Source: Oryzisolibacter sp. LB2S (GTDB lineage: Bacteria > Pseudomonadota > Gammaproteobacteria > Burkholderiales > Burkholderiaceae_C). Taken from it: a stretch of DNA of 64,000 bases. Positions 28,638-39,442 of this stretch are shown piece after piece. The stretch lies in assembly GCF_040732315.1 (NCBI RefSeq), contig NZ_CP160388.1, positions 1,513,501-1,577,500 on the forward strand, given 5' to 3'. Under the pieces are notes generated by a model. It saw only the letters and a list, made by a program, of their open reading frames with translations. It was not told the DNA's origin and made no database searches. Made by a program: the position numbers and the translations under genes. Position 1 is the first letter of the stretch. Every line of letters begins with the position of its first letter.

Positions 28638-29429
28638 GTGAGCAAGTCTCGCCACCTGACCACCGCCGACGCTCGCATGTGCGAACCTGTGCGGCGCTAC
28701 GACCGTGTCGACGCATTGCGCGGTCTGGCCATGGTATGGATGGCCGCGTTTCACTTCTGCTTTGACCTGAGCCACTTCGGCTACTGGCCTCAGGATTTTC
28801 TGGGCGATCCGTTCTGGACGACCCAGCGTACCCTGATCGTCAGCCTGTTTCTGCTGTGCGCGGGCATGGGGCAGGCCGTGGCCTGGCAGAGGGCGATCGC
28901 TTGGTCACGGTTCTGGCACCGATGGGCGCAGGTTGCCGCCTGCGCGCTGCTGGTGACGGTGGGCTCCTATTTCATGTTTCCGCGCAGCTTCATCTACTTT
29001 GGTGTGCTGCATGGCATGGCGCTGATGCTGCTGATCGCACGCTTGACGGCCGGCTGGGGCGCATGGCTGTGGCCTGCGGGGGCGCTGGCGCTGCTCTCGC
29101 CGTGGCTGGCCGCATGGCTGTTGCAGGGGCCGTTTGCCGATTTGGCGCCGCTCTTCAACAGCAGGGCGCTGAACTGGCTGGGCTGGGTCACGCGCAAGCC
29201 CTTCACCGAAGACTATGTGCCGATCCTGCCATGGTTGGGCGTGATGTGGTGGGGCGTGGCCGGTGGGCAGCGGCTGATGGCCCGTCATGCGCAGTGGCTG
29301 GCCCGGCCATTGGCGGACGTTGCGGCACCACTGGTGGTTCTGGGCCGCTACAGCCTGAGCTTTTACATGTTGCACCAGCCCGTGATGCTGGGGATGCTGA
29401 TGCTGTGGGGCCGGCTCGTGCGCGCATGA
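28638..29429 (+). CDS. DUF1624 / heparan-alpha-glucosaminide acetyltransferase-like membrane protein
   Basis: A membrane protein of about 263 aa with seven or so transmembrane helices. It opens with RYDRVDALRGLAMVWMAAFHFCFDLSHFG in register with the DUF1624 (HGSNAT catalytic) family, which is related to acyltransferase-3 proteins. YFGVLHGMALMLLIAR and YSLSFYMLHQPVMLG are typical later segments. The start is uncertain: GTG at 28638, or ATG at 28677 giving MCEPVRRYDR; a TTG at 28623 lies in the tRNA terminator and is unlikely. The substrate is unknown. Confidence 0.8.
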   Translation: MSKSRHLTTADARMCEPVRRYDRVDALRGLAMVWMAAFHFCFDLSHFGYWPQDFLGDPFWTTQRTLIVSLFLLCAGMGQAVAWQRAIAWSRFWHRWAQVAACALLVTVGSYFMFPRSFIYFGVLHGMALMLLIARLTAGWGAWLWPAGALALLSPWLAAWLLQGPFADLAPLFNSRALNWLGWVTRKPFTEDYVPILPWLGVMWWGVAGGQRLMARHAQWLARPLADVAAPLVVLGRYSLSFYMLHQPVMLGMLMLWGRLVRA

Positions 29430-29451
29430 AAAACGCGGCCGAAGCCGCGTT
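29429..29451 (-). terminator. Rho-independent terminator of the parvulin gene
   Basis: An 8-bp stem AACGCGGC/GCCGCGTT with a CGAA tetraloop is followed by five T on the minus strand (A-run 29429-29433). It overlaps the last base of the convergent DUF1624 gene. Confidence 0.75.
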
Positions 29452-29472
29452 GGTGGCGCATCAGCGAGTGGA

Positions 29473-30258
29473 TTACTCCACCTTGGCCTTGGCGCGCAGA
29501 TCTTCCTGGAACTTCGCGAGCTTTTGCTGCTGCAGCTGCTGGGCGATCTGGGGCTTGACCTCGTCGAGCTTGGGCAGTTGCGCCTCGCGCACGTCGTCGA
29601 GGCGAATGATGTGCCAGCCGAACTGGCTCTTCACCGGGGTCTGGGTCATCTTGCCCTTTTCGAGCTTGACCAGGGCTTCGGTGAACTCGGGCACGTAGCT
29701 GCTCGGGTTGGCCCAGTCCAGGTCGCCACCGCGGGCACCCGATCCGGGATCCTTGGACTGCTTCTTGGCGATTTCCTCGAACTTGCCGCCCTTCTTGATG
29801 GAGGCGATGATGGCCTTGGCTTCGTCTTCCTTGGCCACCAGGATGTGGCGGGCCTTGTATTCCTTGCCGGCGTTGGCGGCCACGAACTTGTCGTATTCGG
29901 CTTGAATCTCGGCGTCGGTGACGGGGTTGTTCTTCTGGAAGTCCACGAACAGTTCGCGGATCAGAATCGTCTGGCGCGCCAGTTCCATCTGGGCCTGGTA
30001 GTCAGCCGTGGCTTCCAGGCCGCGCTTTTGCGCCTCCTGCATGAAGATCTCACGGGCGATGACTTCTTCCTTGATCTGGCCTTCCATCTCGGGCGAGACG
30101 GGGCGGCCCGAGCGCTCCACTTGCTGCTTCAGGGTTTCGGCGCGTTCCTTGGGAACGGCCTTGCCATTGACGATGGCGAGGTTTTGCGCGGCCACGGGCA
30201 AGGCCATCGTGCCCAGCACGGCTGCGGCCACGAGGCCGGACAAGAGCTGTTTCTTCAT
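29473..30258 (-). CDS. Periplasmic peptidyl-prolyl isomerase, parvulin (PpiC/SurA-like)
   Basis: A 261-aa protein with a Sec signal peptide (MKKQLLSGLVAAAVLGTMALPVAAQ), a helical chaperone part (about 25-130) and a rotamase domain (about 135-225: YKARHILVAKEDEAKAII, KQSKDPGSGARGGDLDW, PVKSQFGWHIIRLDDVRE). It would assist folding of secreted and outer-membrane proteins. It lies 66 bp after bolA and ends the selO-msrB-yciB-bolA run. Confidence 0.93.
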   Translation of the reverse strand: MKKQLLSGLVAAAVLGTMALPVAAQNLAIVNGKAVPKERAETLKQQVERSGRPVSPEMEGQIKEEVIAREIFMQEAQKRGLEATADYQAQMELARQTILIRELFVDFQKNNPVTDAEIQAEYDKFVAANAGKEYKARHILVAKEDEAKAIIASIKKGGKFEEIAKKQSKDPGSGARGGDLDWANPSSYVPEFTEALVKLEKGKMTQTPVKSQFGWHIIRLDDVREAQLPKLDEVKPQIAQQLQQQKLAKFQEDLRAKAKVE

Positions 30259-30324
30259 TGGGAATCCACGGATAGATACGAGTGCGCGGACGACTGGCCC
30301 GCTGCCCCTTAGATGGGGTCGCTG

Positions 30325-30600
30325 TCAGAGAGTTTCAATGGCGATGGCATGGGCGCCATGGTCAATAAAAATCTGCAGCGCATCATACACAAGCCTGTGC
30401 TGTGCCACCTTGCGCTGGCCGGCAAACAGCGGGGAGGCAATGCGCACGCGAAAGTGCGTGCCAAAGCCCGTGCCGTTGGCACCGGCGTGGCCTTCATGCT
30501 TCCAGCTTTCGTCCAGCACCTCGAGCTCGGTGGGCTGCAGGCGCTCGCGCAGGCGCTCGGCCATGGCTTCGGCGGTGACGGCAATGGGGGCGGTGGTCAT
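30325..30600 (-). CDS. bolA: BolA family protein
   Basis: A 91-aa protein with the BolA fold: LRERLQPTELEVLDESWKH, HFRVRIASPLFAGQRKVAQHRLVY and IDHGAHAIAIETL, including the conserved RHR-like loop and the invariant His that can bind an iron-sulfur cluster with a monothiol glutaredoxin. Its ATG overlaps the yciB stop by 4 bp (ATGA). Confidence 0.93.
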   Translation of the reverse strand: MTTAPIAVTAEAMAERLRERLQPTELEVLDESWKHEGHAGANGTGFGTHFRVRIASPLFAGQRKVAQHRLVYDALQIFIDHGAHAIAIETL

Positions 30601-31154
30601 GGTTGTGCGTCCTTGGGGGTGGGGTCGCCATCCTTGATGTGGCGACTCAGGTACAGCGCCTGGGCGACGACGAAGGCCAGCATCAGGCCGATGCCGCCGA
30701 ACAGCTTGAAGTTGACCCAGGTGTCGGTATCGAAGCGGTAGGCCACCCAGAGGTTGAGCACGCCCATGGCGGCAAAAAAGGCCGTCCAGGCCCAGTTGAG
30801 GTTGCGCCACACGGGCGCGGGCAGATCGACCTGTGCGCCCATGAGCGACTGGATGAAGTTCTTGCGAAACACCAGCTGGCCGACGAGCAGCGCCCCGCCC
30901 ATGAGCCAGTACAGCACCGTGGGCTTCCACTTGATGAAGGTTTCGCTCTGCGCGAGCAGCGTGGCGCCGCCGAAGAGCACGATCACGCCCAGGCTGAGCC
31001 ATTGCATGGGCTCGACCTTGCCATGCCTGAAATGCAGGTAGGCGATCTGCACGATGGTGGCGGCTATGGCCACCGCCGTGGCCACGTAGATGCCCCAGGT
31101 CTTGAACGCGACGAAGAACAGAATGATGGGAAAGAAGTCGAGCAGCAGTTTCAT
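30597..31154 (-). CDS. yciB: Inner membrane septation protein YciB (IspZ)
   Basis: A 185-aa inner-membrane protein with five predicted helices. It begins [18 protein letters not shown], the family signature, and includes [21 protein letters not shown] and [24 protein letters not shown]. It is involved in cell-envelope synthesis and septation. It overlaps msrB upstream and bolA downstream by 4 bp each. Confidence 0.95.
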   Translation of the reverse strand: MKLLLDFFPIILFFVAFKTWGIYVATAVAIAATIVQIAYLHFRHGKVEPMQWLSLGVIVLFGGATLLAQSETFIKWKPTVLYWLMGGALLVGQLVFRKNFIQSLMGAQVDLPAPVWRNLNWAWTAFFAAMGVLNLWVAYRFDTDTWVNFKLFGGIGLMLAFVVAQALYLSRHIKDGDPTPKDAQP

Positions 31155-31564
31155 GGCACCGGGGGTTCAAAGGCGAGCGAGGCGGAGTTCATGCAGTAGC
31201 GCAGGCCCGTGGGGGCCGGGCCGTCGGGAAAGACATGGCCCAGATGCGCCCCGCATTGTGCACACACGGTCTCGGTGCGCAGCATGCCATGGCTGCGGTC
31301 CACCTTTTCGGCAATGGCGCCGGGCACGGCGCGCCAGAAGCTGGGCCAGCCGCAGCCGGCGTCGAACTTGGTGCCGGAGTCGAACAGCTTCGCGCCGCAG
31401 CAGATGCAGTGGTAGCTGCCGTCGGCCCAATGGCCCTCGTATTTGCCGGTGAATGGCCGCTCGGTGGCGGCATGGCGCGTGACCTCGAAGGCCGCGGGTT
31501 CGGCGCCCTTGGCGGCCAGCAGCTCTTGCCACTGGGCGTCGGTTTTCTGGACGGGATAGGTCAT
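31151..31564 (-). CDS. msrB: Peptide methionine-R-sulfoxide reductase
   Basis: A 137-aa repair enzyme for methionine-R-sulfoxide. It contains the two zinc CxxC pairs (CICC and CAQC), GCGWPSF, and the catalytic Cys in [10 protein letters not shown]. No signal peptide, so cytosolic. The ATG overlaps the selO stop (ATGA), linking it to another redox-related enzyme. Confidence 0.96.
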   Translation of the reverse strand: MTYPVQKTDAQWQELLAAKGAEPAAFEVTRHAATERPFTGKYEGHWADGSYHCICCGAKLFDSGTKFDAGCGWPSFWRAVPGAIAEKVDRSHGMLRTETVCAQCGAHLGHVFPDGPAPTGLRYCMNSASLAFEPPVP

Positions 31565-33045
31565 GAGGAGCAGCTGATGGTGATGTGGGACGCCCAGTCG
31601 GGCGGGAAGTCGGCATAGGCCTCGTGGCCGGCGCGTTCCTCAAAGGGGCTCGCCAGCAGGCCCTGCAGCGTTTGGATCTTGGAGAAGTCGCCAAGTTTCG
31701 CGGCGCCGATGGCTTCCTCTGCGAGGTGGTTGCGCAGCACGTAGCAGGGGTTGGTTTTCAGCATCAAATCGGCCGATTGCGCCCTGTAATCAAGTGCGAG
31801 CAGCTCTTTATATTGTAGCAACCAGGCGTCCAGTCCCGCGCGGTCGGCAAACAGGTCGCGCACGGGCTCGAAGGCATTGGCCGCCACGGCGTGCGAGAGC
31901 CGGCGCCAGAAGATGGGGTAGTCCACCCGGCCCGCGGAGAGCAGGCGCTGCAGGCCGTCGACCAGCGCCTCGTCGCCCGGGCGCGCTTCACGCAGGCCCA
32001 GCTTGGCGCGCAGGCGTTGCATGAAGGCGTCCACGAACACGGGCTCGAAGCTGTCGAGGGCCGCCTGGGCCTGCTCCACATCCTCTATCAGCGGCAGCAG
32101 CGCGCGCGCCAGGCACAGCAGGTTCCAGTAGGCCACGCCGGGCTGGCGGTCGTAGGCGTAGCGGCCCTGCGTGTCGCTGTGGTTGCAGATGTGGCCGGGG
32201 TCGAAGGCGTCGAGGAACTGGAACGGCCCGTAGTCGATGGTCAGCCCCAGGATGCTCATGTTGTCGGTGTTCATCACGCCGTGGCAAAAACCCACGGCCT
32301 GCCACTGGGCCATGAGGTGGGCGGTGCGCTCGCTCACGGCGCGCAGCAGGGCGGCATAGGCGCTGGCCTGGCCGCGGCAGTCGGGGTAGTAGCGCGCGAT
32401 CACGTAGTCGGCCAGCTGGCGCAGCTCGGCATGCTGGCCGCGCGCCGCGAAATGCTCGAAATGGCCGAAGCGGATGAAGCTCGGCGCCACGCGCGTGACC
32501 ACGGCGGCGGTCTCCAGCTCCTCGCGCTGCACCGGCTGGGGCGAGCCGGTGATGCACAGCGCGCGCGTGGTGGGGATGCCGAGCGCCGCCATGGCCTCGC
32601 TGCACAAAAACTCGCGGATGGAGGAGCGCAGCACGGCGCGCCCGTCGCCCATGCGCGAGTAGGGCGTGCGCCCGCAGCCCTTGAGCTGCACCTCCTGGCC
32701 CGAGGCGGTCTCCCCGAGCAGGATGGCGCGCCCATCTCCGAGCTGGCCGGCCCAGACGCCGAACTGGTGGCCGCTGTAGACGCTGGCCAGCGGCCGGCTG
32801 CCGGCGGGCAGGGCGTTGCCGGCAAAGACCTCGAGCGCATCGCCGCGCTTCTGCCAGTCGGCGGGCAGGCCCAGCAGCGCGGCCACTTCGGCACTTGGGC
32901 CCACCCAGTGGGGGGCGGGCAGGGGCGTGGGAGCGAGTTCGGTAAAGAACGCCGGGCCCAGCGCGGCAAAGCCGTTGCGCCAGCCTTGCAGCAGGGGGAC
33001 GCTGGATGTGGGCGCGGGCGGGGGGCAGACCGTGGATGCAGGCAT
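31561..33045 (-). CDS. selO: SelO family protein adenylyltransferase
   Basis: A 494-aa pseudokinase that transfers AMP to Ser/Thr/Tyr of proteins and takes part in redox control. It has [70 protein letters not shown] and the C-terminal redox tail ISCSS, with Cys where animals have selenocysteine. I placed the start at ATG 33045; an ATG at 33132 is possible. Residues about 411-429 are encoded by a dispersed repeat (see the repeat at 31760). Confidence 0.95.
   Translation of the reverse strand: MPASTVCPPPAPTSSVPLLQGWRNGFAALGPAFFTELAPTPLPAPHWVGPSAEVAALLGLPADWQKRGDALEVFAGNALPAGSRPLASVYSGHQFGVWAGQLGDGRAILLGETASGQEVQLKGCGRTPYSRMGDGRAVLRSSIREFLCSEAMAALGIPTTRALCITGSPQPVQREELETAAVVTRVAPSFIRFGHFEHFAARGQHAELRQLADYVIARYYPDCRGQASAYAALLRAVSERTAHLMAQWQAVGFCHGVMNTDNMSILGLTIDYGPFQFLDAFDPGHICNHSDTQGRYAYDRQPGVAYWNLLCLARALLPLIEDVEQAQAALDSFEPVFVDAFMQRLRAKLGLREARPGDEALVDGLQRLLSAGRVDYPIFWRRLSHAVAANAFEPVRDLFADRAGLDAWLLQYKELLALDYRAQSADLMLKTNPCYVLRNHLAEEAIGAAKLGDFSKIQTLQGLLASPFEERAGHEAYADFPPDWASHITISCSS
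31760..31816 (-). repeat. Dispersed repeat read in frame inside selO
   Basis: On the minus strand AAGAGCTGCTCGCACTTGAT is followed by GGGCGCAATCGGCCGATTTGATGC, matching the TAGCTG ... GGCC-AATTTGA layout of the intergenic copies. It encodes a segment just before the conserved [15 protein letters not shown] block, an insertion-tolerant loop. Confidence 0.6.
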
Positions 33046-33217
33046 GCGCGCGATTGTGCGTGCAGGCCGATGTCCCGCAGTGGACAAAGGCCATGGGCTG
33101 GCCGCGCGGGTGCTGGGTTTTTCCTGATGCAATGCGTGGCGCCGGCGCCTGGTTCGTCGCTAGGATGCTGCGGTTCCCCCCGTTCCCCCGTTCACCCGTA
33201 ACTCACAAGGAGCTTCC

Positions 33218-34855
<1,638 letters not shown>

Positions 34856-34863
34856 TCGCCAGG

Positions 34864-34887
34864 GACCGGTGCGGTCGCGCACCGGTC
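34864..34887 (+). terminator. Hairpin after the acyl-CoA ligase gene
   Basis: A perfect 10-bp stem (GACCGGTGCG/CGCACCGGTC) with a GTCG loop starts 8 bases after the stop codon. No T-run follows, so it may be an RNA-stabilising hairpin or attenuator before the transporter genes, not a full terminator. Confidence 0.45.
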
Positions 34888-34982
34888 ACCTGCGCGATAG
34901 CTGCTACGGGCTATCCCTGAAGAATCCTTTTGTTGCCAGCGCTTAGGCTGCTGCCTGTTCATTCTGACCGAGGAGACATGGC

Positions 34983-36218
34983 ATGCGACGTACTATTAAA
35001 ACGGTAGCTGTTGGCGCAATGCTGGCGGCGGCAACAAGCGCTTTTGCCCAAAAGGGCGAGATCGTCAGGATCGCCTGGCTCGACCCGCTGTCGGGCCTCA
35101 TGGCCGCGCTGGGTACCAACCAGATGAAGAGCTGGCAGTACCTGGCCGAGGAGTTCAGCAAGAACAACGCGGCCGGCGTGAAGTTTGAAATCGTCCCCAT
35201 AGACAACAAGCTCAGCCCGCAGGAGACCACGGCCGCGCTGCGCTCGGCCATGGACCAGGGCGTGCGCTACGTGGTGCAGGGCAATGGCTCGGGCCCCGCG
35301 CTAGCCATCATGGATGCGCTGGACAAGCACAACGCGCGCAACAAGGGCAAGGAGGTCGTGTACCTGAACTACGCGGCCGTCGATCCGGACCTCACCAACA
35401 GCAAGTGCAGCTACTGGCATTTCCGCCTCGACGCCGACACCTCCATGAAGATGGAGGCGCTGACCACCTACATGAAGGATCTGCCCGAGGTCAAGAAGGT
35501 CTACCTCATCAACCAGAACTACTCGCATGGCCAGCAGGTCAGCAAGTACGCCAAGGAAATGCTCAAGAGAAAGCGCGCCGACGTGGAGATCGTCGGCGAC
35601 GACCTGGCGCCGCTGGCACAGGTGCGCGACTTTGCGCCCTATGTCGCAAAGATCAAGCAGTCGGGCGCAGACAGCGTGATCACGGGCAACTGGGGCTCGG
35701 ACTTGGCCCTGCTCATCAAGGCCGCCAATGATGCGGGTCTGTCCAACGTTAAGTTCTACACCTATTACGCCGTCGCCACGGGTGCACCCACGGCGCTGGG
35801 CGCGCCGGCCGCGGGCAAGGTCTACATGGTGGGCTATGGCCACCCCAACCACGAGGGGCCCATCAACGCCATCGTGCGCGGCTTCAAGGCCAGGTTCAAC
35901 GACGACATGTACACGGGCTCGGTCTATCACGGCCTGGCCATGCTGACCGAGGCCTTCCAGCGCGCCAAGAGCACCGACCCGGTAAAGGTGGCGGCCGTCA
36001 TGGAGGGCATGAAGTTCAAGAGCTTCAACGGCGAGGTGGAGATGCGCAAGGCCGACCACCAGCTGCAGCAGGGCCTGTACATCACGCGCTGGGAGAAGGC
36101 GAGCGACAAGTACCCGCTGGACTCGGAGAACACCGGCCACACCTTCGTGCCCGTGAAATACTTCGAGCCCTATGTCGCCAGCACGCCCACGTCCTGCCAG
36201 ATGAAGCGGCCCTCGTGA
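34983..36218 (+). CDS. Branched-chain-type ABC transporter substrate-binding protein
   Basis: A 411-aa periplasmic binding protein with a Sec signal (MRRTIKTVAVGAMLAAATSAFAQ) and the Peripla_BP_6/LivK fold (IVRIAWLDPLSGLMAALGTNQ, VLYVVQGNGSG-like first lobe, KKVYLINQNYSHGQQVSKYA, ADSVITGNWGSDLALLIKAA). The first codons are less GC-rich than the body of the gene. It captures the substrate for the permease and ATPase genes downstream. A dispersed repeat lies between this gene and livH. Confidence 0.92.
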   Translation: MRRTIKTVAVGAMLAAATSAFAQKGEIVRIAWLDPLSGLMAALGTNQMKSWQYLAEEFSKNNAAGVKFEIVPIDNKLSPQETTAALRSAMDQGVRYVVQGNGSGPALAIMDALDKHNARNKGKEVVYLNYAAVDPDLTNSKCSYWHFRLDADTSMKMEALTTYMKDLPEVKKVYLINQNYSHGQQVSKYAKEMLKRKRADVEIVGDDLAPLAQVRDFAPYVAKIKQSGADSVITGNWGSDLALLIKAANDAGLSNVKFYTYYAVATGAPTALGAPAAGKVYMVGYGHPNHEGPINAIVRGFKARFNDDMYTGSVYHGLAMLTEAFQRAKSTDPVKVAAVMEGMKFKSFNGEVEMRKADHQLQQGLYITRWEKASDKYPLDSENTGHTFVPVKYFEPYVASTPTSCQMKRPS

Positions 36219-36271
36219 TGCGCAATCGGTCGGGGCTGCCCTGACCTGATCACCGCACAGAAACATCTGCC

Positions 36272-36352
36272 GTCATGCCCGCGCAGGCGGGCATCCATTA
36301 CCCGCGTTTGCCATGGCGCGAGCCTGGATTCCCGCTTGCGCGGGAACGACGG
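36272..36352. repeat. Double-hairpin dispersed repeat (CGTCATGCCCGC ... GCGGGAACGACGG)
   Basis: Two hairpins, GCCCGC-GCAG-GCGGGC and TTCCCGC-TTGC-GCGGGAA, lie inside outer inverted ends CCGTCA-type and GACGG. It resembles the widespread 'rCGTCATTCCCGC' family of proteobacterial intergenic repeats. It sits within a transporter operon, between the binding protein and the permease. Confidence 0.75.
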
Positions 36353-36401
36353 CGGCTAGCCGTCTGGACCGCAATTTTCCTGGTTCATCATCCGTCGCCG
36401 A

Positions 36402-37355
36402 ATGAATCCTGAGTTTTTCGTGATATCGCTGCTCAACGGCATCAGCTACGGGCTGCTGCTGTTCATGCTGAGCTCGGGGCTGACGCTGATCTTCAGCATG
36501 ATGGGCGTGCTCAACTTCGCCCACACCAGCTTCTACATGCTGGGCGCCTACTTCGCCTACAGCCTGTCGGGCAGCATCGGCTTCTGGCCCGCGCTGCTGC
36601 TTGCGCCGCCGCTCGTCGGCGTACTGGGCGCGCTCTTCGAGCGCTACTGCCTGCGCCGCGTGCACAGGTTCGGCCATGTGCCCGAGTTGCTCGTCACCTT
36701 CGGCCTGTCCTACCTGGTGCTGGAGGTCGTGCAGCTCGTGTGGGGCCGCTCCACCGTGCCCTATGGCCTGCCGCCGCTGTTGCAGGGGCCGTTGTTCACG
36801 CTCTACGGCACGCAGTTTCCGCGCTCGCGCTCCTTCATCATGCTCGTGGCCCTCTTGATGCTGCTGGCCGTGTGGCTGGTGCTTCAGCGCACGCGCATCG
36901 GCCTGGTGATACAGGCGGCGCTGAAATACCCGCAGATGGTCGAGGCCCTGGGCCACAACGTGCCGCGCGTGTTCATGCTGGTGTTTGGCGGCGGCTGCGC
37001 GCTCGCGGGCCTCGCGGGTGTGATTGGCGGCAACACCTACATCACCGAGCCCGCCATGGCCGCATCCGTGGGCTCCATCATCTTCGTGGTCGTGGTGGTC
37101 GGCGGCATGGGGTCGCTGGCCGGGGCCTTCCTCGCCTCGCTGCTGATTGGCATCGTGCAGACCTTTGCGGTGGCGCTGGATTACTCGCTCGCGGGGCTGC
37201 TCGCGCATTTCGGCGTTCAGGTGGGCGAGGGCAGCGTGGGCTGGCCGGTTCTGAAGCTCACCATTTCGCAGGTGGCGCCCATGCTGCCCTACCTGCTGTT
37301 GGTGTTGATACTCATCTTCCGGCCCAAGGGGCTGCTGGGCACGCGCGAGGATTGA
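36402..37355 (+). CDS. livH: Branched-chain-type ABC transporter permease LivH
   Basis: A 317-aa inner-membrane permease with about eight helices. It begins with FFVISLLNGISYGLLLFMLSSGLTLIFSMMGVLNFAHTSFYMLGAY in register with the family, and has the ATPase-contact region near residue 190 (GHNVPRVFMLVFGGGCALAG). livM starts 3 bp after the stop codon. Confidence 0.94.
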   Translation: MNPEFFVISLLNGISYGLLLFMLSSGLTLIFSMMGVLNFAHTSFYMLGAYFAYSLSGSIGFWPALLLAPPLVGVLGALFERYCLRRVHRFGHVPELLVTFGLSYLVLEVVQLVWGRSTVPYGLPPLLQGPLFTLYGTQFPRSRSFIMLVALLMLLAVWLVLQRTRIGLVIQAALKYPQMVEALGHNVPRVFMLVFGGGCALAGLAGVIGGNTYITEPAMAASVGSIIFVVVVVGGMGSLAGAFLASLLIGIVQTFAVALDYSLAGLLAHFGVQVGEGSVGWPVLKLTISQVAPMLPYLLLVLILIFRPKGLLGTRED

Positions 37356-37358
37356 TTC

Positions 37359-38654
37359 ATGCCCGCCACGCATTACCGCTTCAAGCCCTGGAACGTCGGG
37401 CGCTTCATCGTCTGGACGCTGTTCGCGCTGCTGCTCATTGCCGCCCCGCATGTGTTTGCCAGCAGCCTGGCGCTGACCATGCTCTCGCAGATGGGCTACC
37501 TCATCATCATCTGCCTGTCCTACAACATGCTGCTGGGGCAGGGCGGCATGCTCAGCTTCGGCCATGCGGTTTACACCGGGCTCGGTTCGTTCATCACCAT
37601 CCACGCCATCAACATGGCCGGGCGCGGCGAGCTGCCCGTGCCGCTGGTGCTCATGCCCCTGGTGGGCGGGCTCGCCGGCCTGTTCTTTGCCGTGCTGCTG
37701 GGCTATGTGACGACCAAGAAGTCCGGCACCACCTTCGCCATGATCACGCTGGGCATAGGCGAGCTGATCGCCGCCATGGCGCTGATGTTTCCCGAGTTCT
37801 TCGGTGGCGAGGGTGGCGTGACCACGGATCGTGTCTATGGCCGACCGTTTCTCGGCATCACCTTCGGGCCGGCCATCGAGGTCTACTACCTGATCGCGGT
37901 CTATTGCTTTGTCTGCACGGCCGCCATGTTCGCCTTCACGGGCACGCCGCTCGGGCGCATCCTCAACGCCGTGCGCGACAACCCCGAGCGCGTGGAGTTC
38001 ATGGGCTACGACACGCAGCAGGTGCGCTACCGGGCGTTTTGCATCGCAGGCTTTTTTGCGGGCGTGGGTGGGGCGCTGGCAGCCATCAATTTCGAGATCG
38101 TCACGGGCGCCGACAGCGTCAGCATGGTGCGCTCGGGCGGCTATCTGCTGTTCACCTTTCTGGGCGGGGCGACGTTCTACTTCGGGCCCATCATCGGCGC
38201 CGTGCTGCTGGTGCTGGCCTCGGTGCTGCTGTCCGAGCTCTCCAAGGCCTGGCTGCTGTACCTGGGCCTGGTGTTTCTGTTCATGGTCATGTATGCGCCG
38301 GGCGGTGTGGCCAGCCTGATCATGATGAATCTGCGTCTGGCCAAGTACGGCAAGTTTGGGCGCCTGTGGGTGTCCTATCTGGCACTTGCTGGCACGGGCC
38401 TCACGGCCCTGCTGGGCGCGGCCTGCATGGTGGAGATGACCTACCACCTGCAGCTCAATGCCGCGCTCGGGCCAGAGCTGAACTTCCTCGGCGCAAGCCT
38501 CGATGCCAAGGGCCTCACGAGCTGGTTTGGCGCGGGTTTTGTGCTGCTCACCGGCCTGGGCCTGTTCGAGCTGTGCCGGCGCGAGTTCCTCCGCCAATGG
38601 GGCGAGGCGCAGGAAGAGATAGAGCGCGAGATCAAGCGCCAGGAGGCATTGTGA
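37359..38654 (+). CDS. livM: Branched-chain-type ABC transporter permease LivM
   Basis: A 431-aa permease. The core (about 20-330) has LIIICLSYNMLLGQGGMLSFGHAVYTG in register with LivM, and MITLGIGELIAAMALMFPEFFGGEGG. About 100 extra C-terminal residues add two hydrophobic segments and an Arg/Glu-rich end (EAQEEIEREIKRQE). The stop overlaps the next ATG by one base (TGATG). Confidence 0.92.
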   Translation: MPATHYRFKPWNVGRFIVWTLFALLLIAAPHVFASSLALTMLSQMGYLIIICLSYNMLLGQGGMLSFGHAVYTGLGSFITIHAINMAGRGELPVPLVLMPLVGGLAGLFFAVLLGYVTTKKSGTTFAMITLGIGELIAAMALMFPEFFGGEGGVTTDRVYGRPFLGITFGPAIEVYYLIAVYCFVCTAAMFAFTGTPLGRILNAVRDNPERVEFMGYDTQQVRYRAFCIAGFFAGVGGALAAINFEIVTGADSVSMVRSGGYLLFTFLGGATFYFGPIIGAVLLVLASVLLSELSKAWLLYLGLVFLFMVMYAPGGVASLIMMNLRLAKYGKFGRLWVSYLALAGTGLTALLGAACMVEMTYHLQLNAALGPELNFLGASLDAKGLTSWFGAGFVLLTGLGLFELCRREFLRQWGEAQEEIEREIKRQEAL

Positions 38655-39442
38655 TGACCGCGGACAAGGCAGCCGGCCACGCGCTGGAGCTTATCGACCT
38701 GCACAAGCGCTTTGGCAAGACGGAGATCATTCGCGGCGCCAACCTTGCCGTGCGCGCCGGCGAGCGCGTGGCCGTCATAGGCCCCAACGGCGCGGGCAAG
38801 AGCACGCTGTTCAACCTGATCAGCGGGCGCTTTGCGCCCACCAGCGGCCAGGTGCTGCTGCACGGCGCGCGTATTGATGGCAAGAAGCCCTTCGAGATCA
38901 ACCGCATGGGCCTGTCGCGTAGCTTTCAGATCACCAATATCTTTGGGCGCCTGAGCGTGTTCGAGAACCTGCGCTGCGCCGTGCTCTGGAGCCTGGGCTA
39001 CCGCTACGCGTTCTGGCGCTTTCTGTCGCGCCTGCAGGACGCCAACGAGCGCGCCGAGCAGCTCATGGAGATGATCCACCTGCACAAGAAGCGCGACACC
39101 CTGGCCATGAACCTGACGTACGCCGAACAGCGCGCGCTGGAGATCGGCATCACGATTGCCGGCGGCGCCAGCGTCATCCTGCTCGACGAGCCCACGGCCG
39201 GCATGAGCAAGAGCGAGACTGCGCGCTTCATCCACCTCATCCGCCAGGTGACCGAGGGGCGCACCCTGCTCACCGTGGAGCACGACATGGGCGTGGTCTT
39301 TGGCCTGGCCGACCGCATCGCCGTGGTGGTCTATGGCGAGGTCATCGCCTTCGACACGCCCGAGGCCGTGCGCGCCAACCCGCGCGTGCAGGAGGCCTAC
39401 TTGGGCTCGGTGATCGCGGCGCAGCAGGCAGGGGGACACTGA
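38654..39442 (+). CDS. livG: Branched-chain-type ABC transporter ATP-binding protein LivG
   Basis: A 262-aa ATPase with Walker A GPNGAGKST, the LivG-typical SRSFQITNIFGRLSVFENL, the signature region LTYAEQRALEIG (degenerate relative to LSGGQ), Walker B ILLDEPTAGMS and the H-loop LLTVEHDMGVVFGLADR. The ATG overlaps the livM stop, and its own stop overlaps the livF start by one base. Confidence 0.94.
   Translation: MTADKAAGHALELIDLHKRFGKTEIIRGANLAVRAGERVAVIGPNGAGKSTLFNLISGRFAPTSGQVLLHGARIDGKKPFEINRMGLSRSFQITNIFGRLSVFENLRCAVLWSLGYRYAFWRFLSRLQDANERAEQLMEMIHLHKKRDTLAMNLTYAEQRALEIGITIAGGASVILLDEPTAGMSKSETARFIHLIRQVTEGRTLLTVEHDMGVVFGLADRIAVVVYGEVIAFDTPEAVRANPRVQEAYLGSVIAAQQAGGH

Noticed and set aside
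34895..34947. Possible further copy of the TTGATAGCTG repeat
   Set aside because: GCGATAGCTGCTACGGGCTA and a distant CCAGCGCTTA are seen but the order and arms are too degraded to claim.
36272..36352. CRISPR array
   Set aside because: Two hairpins of one dispersed repeat; no regularly spaced identical repeats with unique spacers anywhere in the window.
36273..38597. 774-aa minus-strand frame opposite livH-livM
   Set aside because: His/Gln/Glu/Arg-rich antisense of membrane-protein genes; no function evident.
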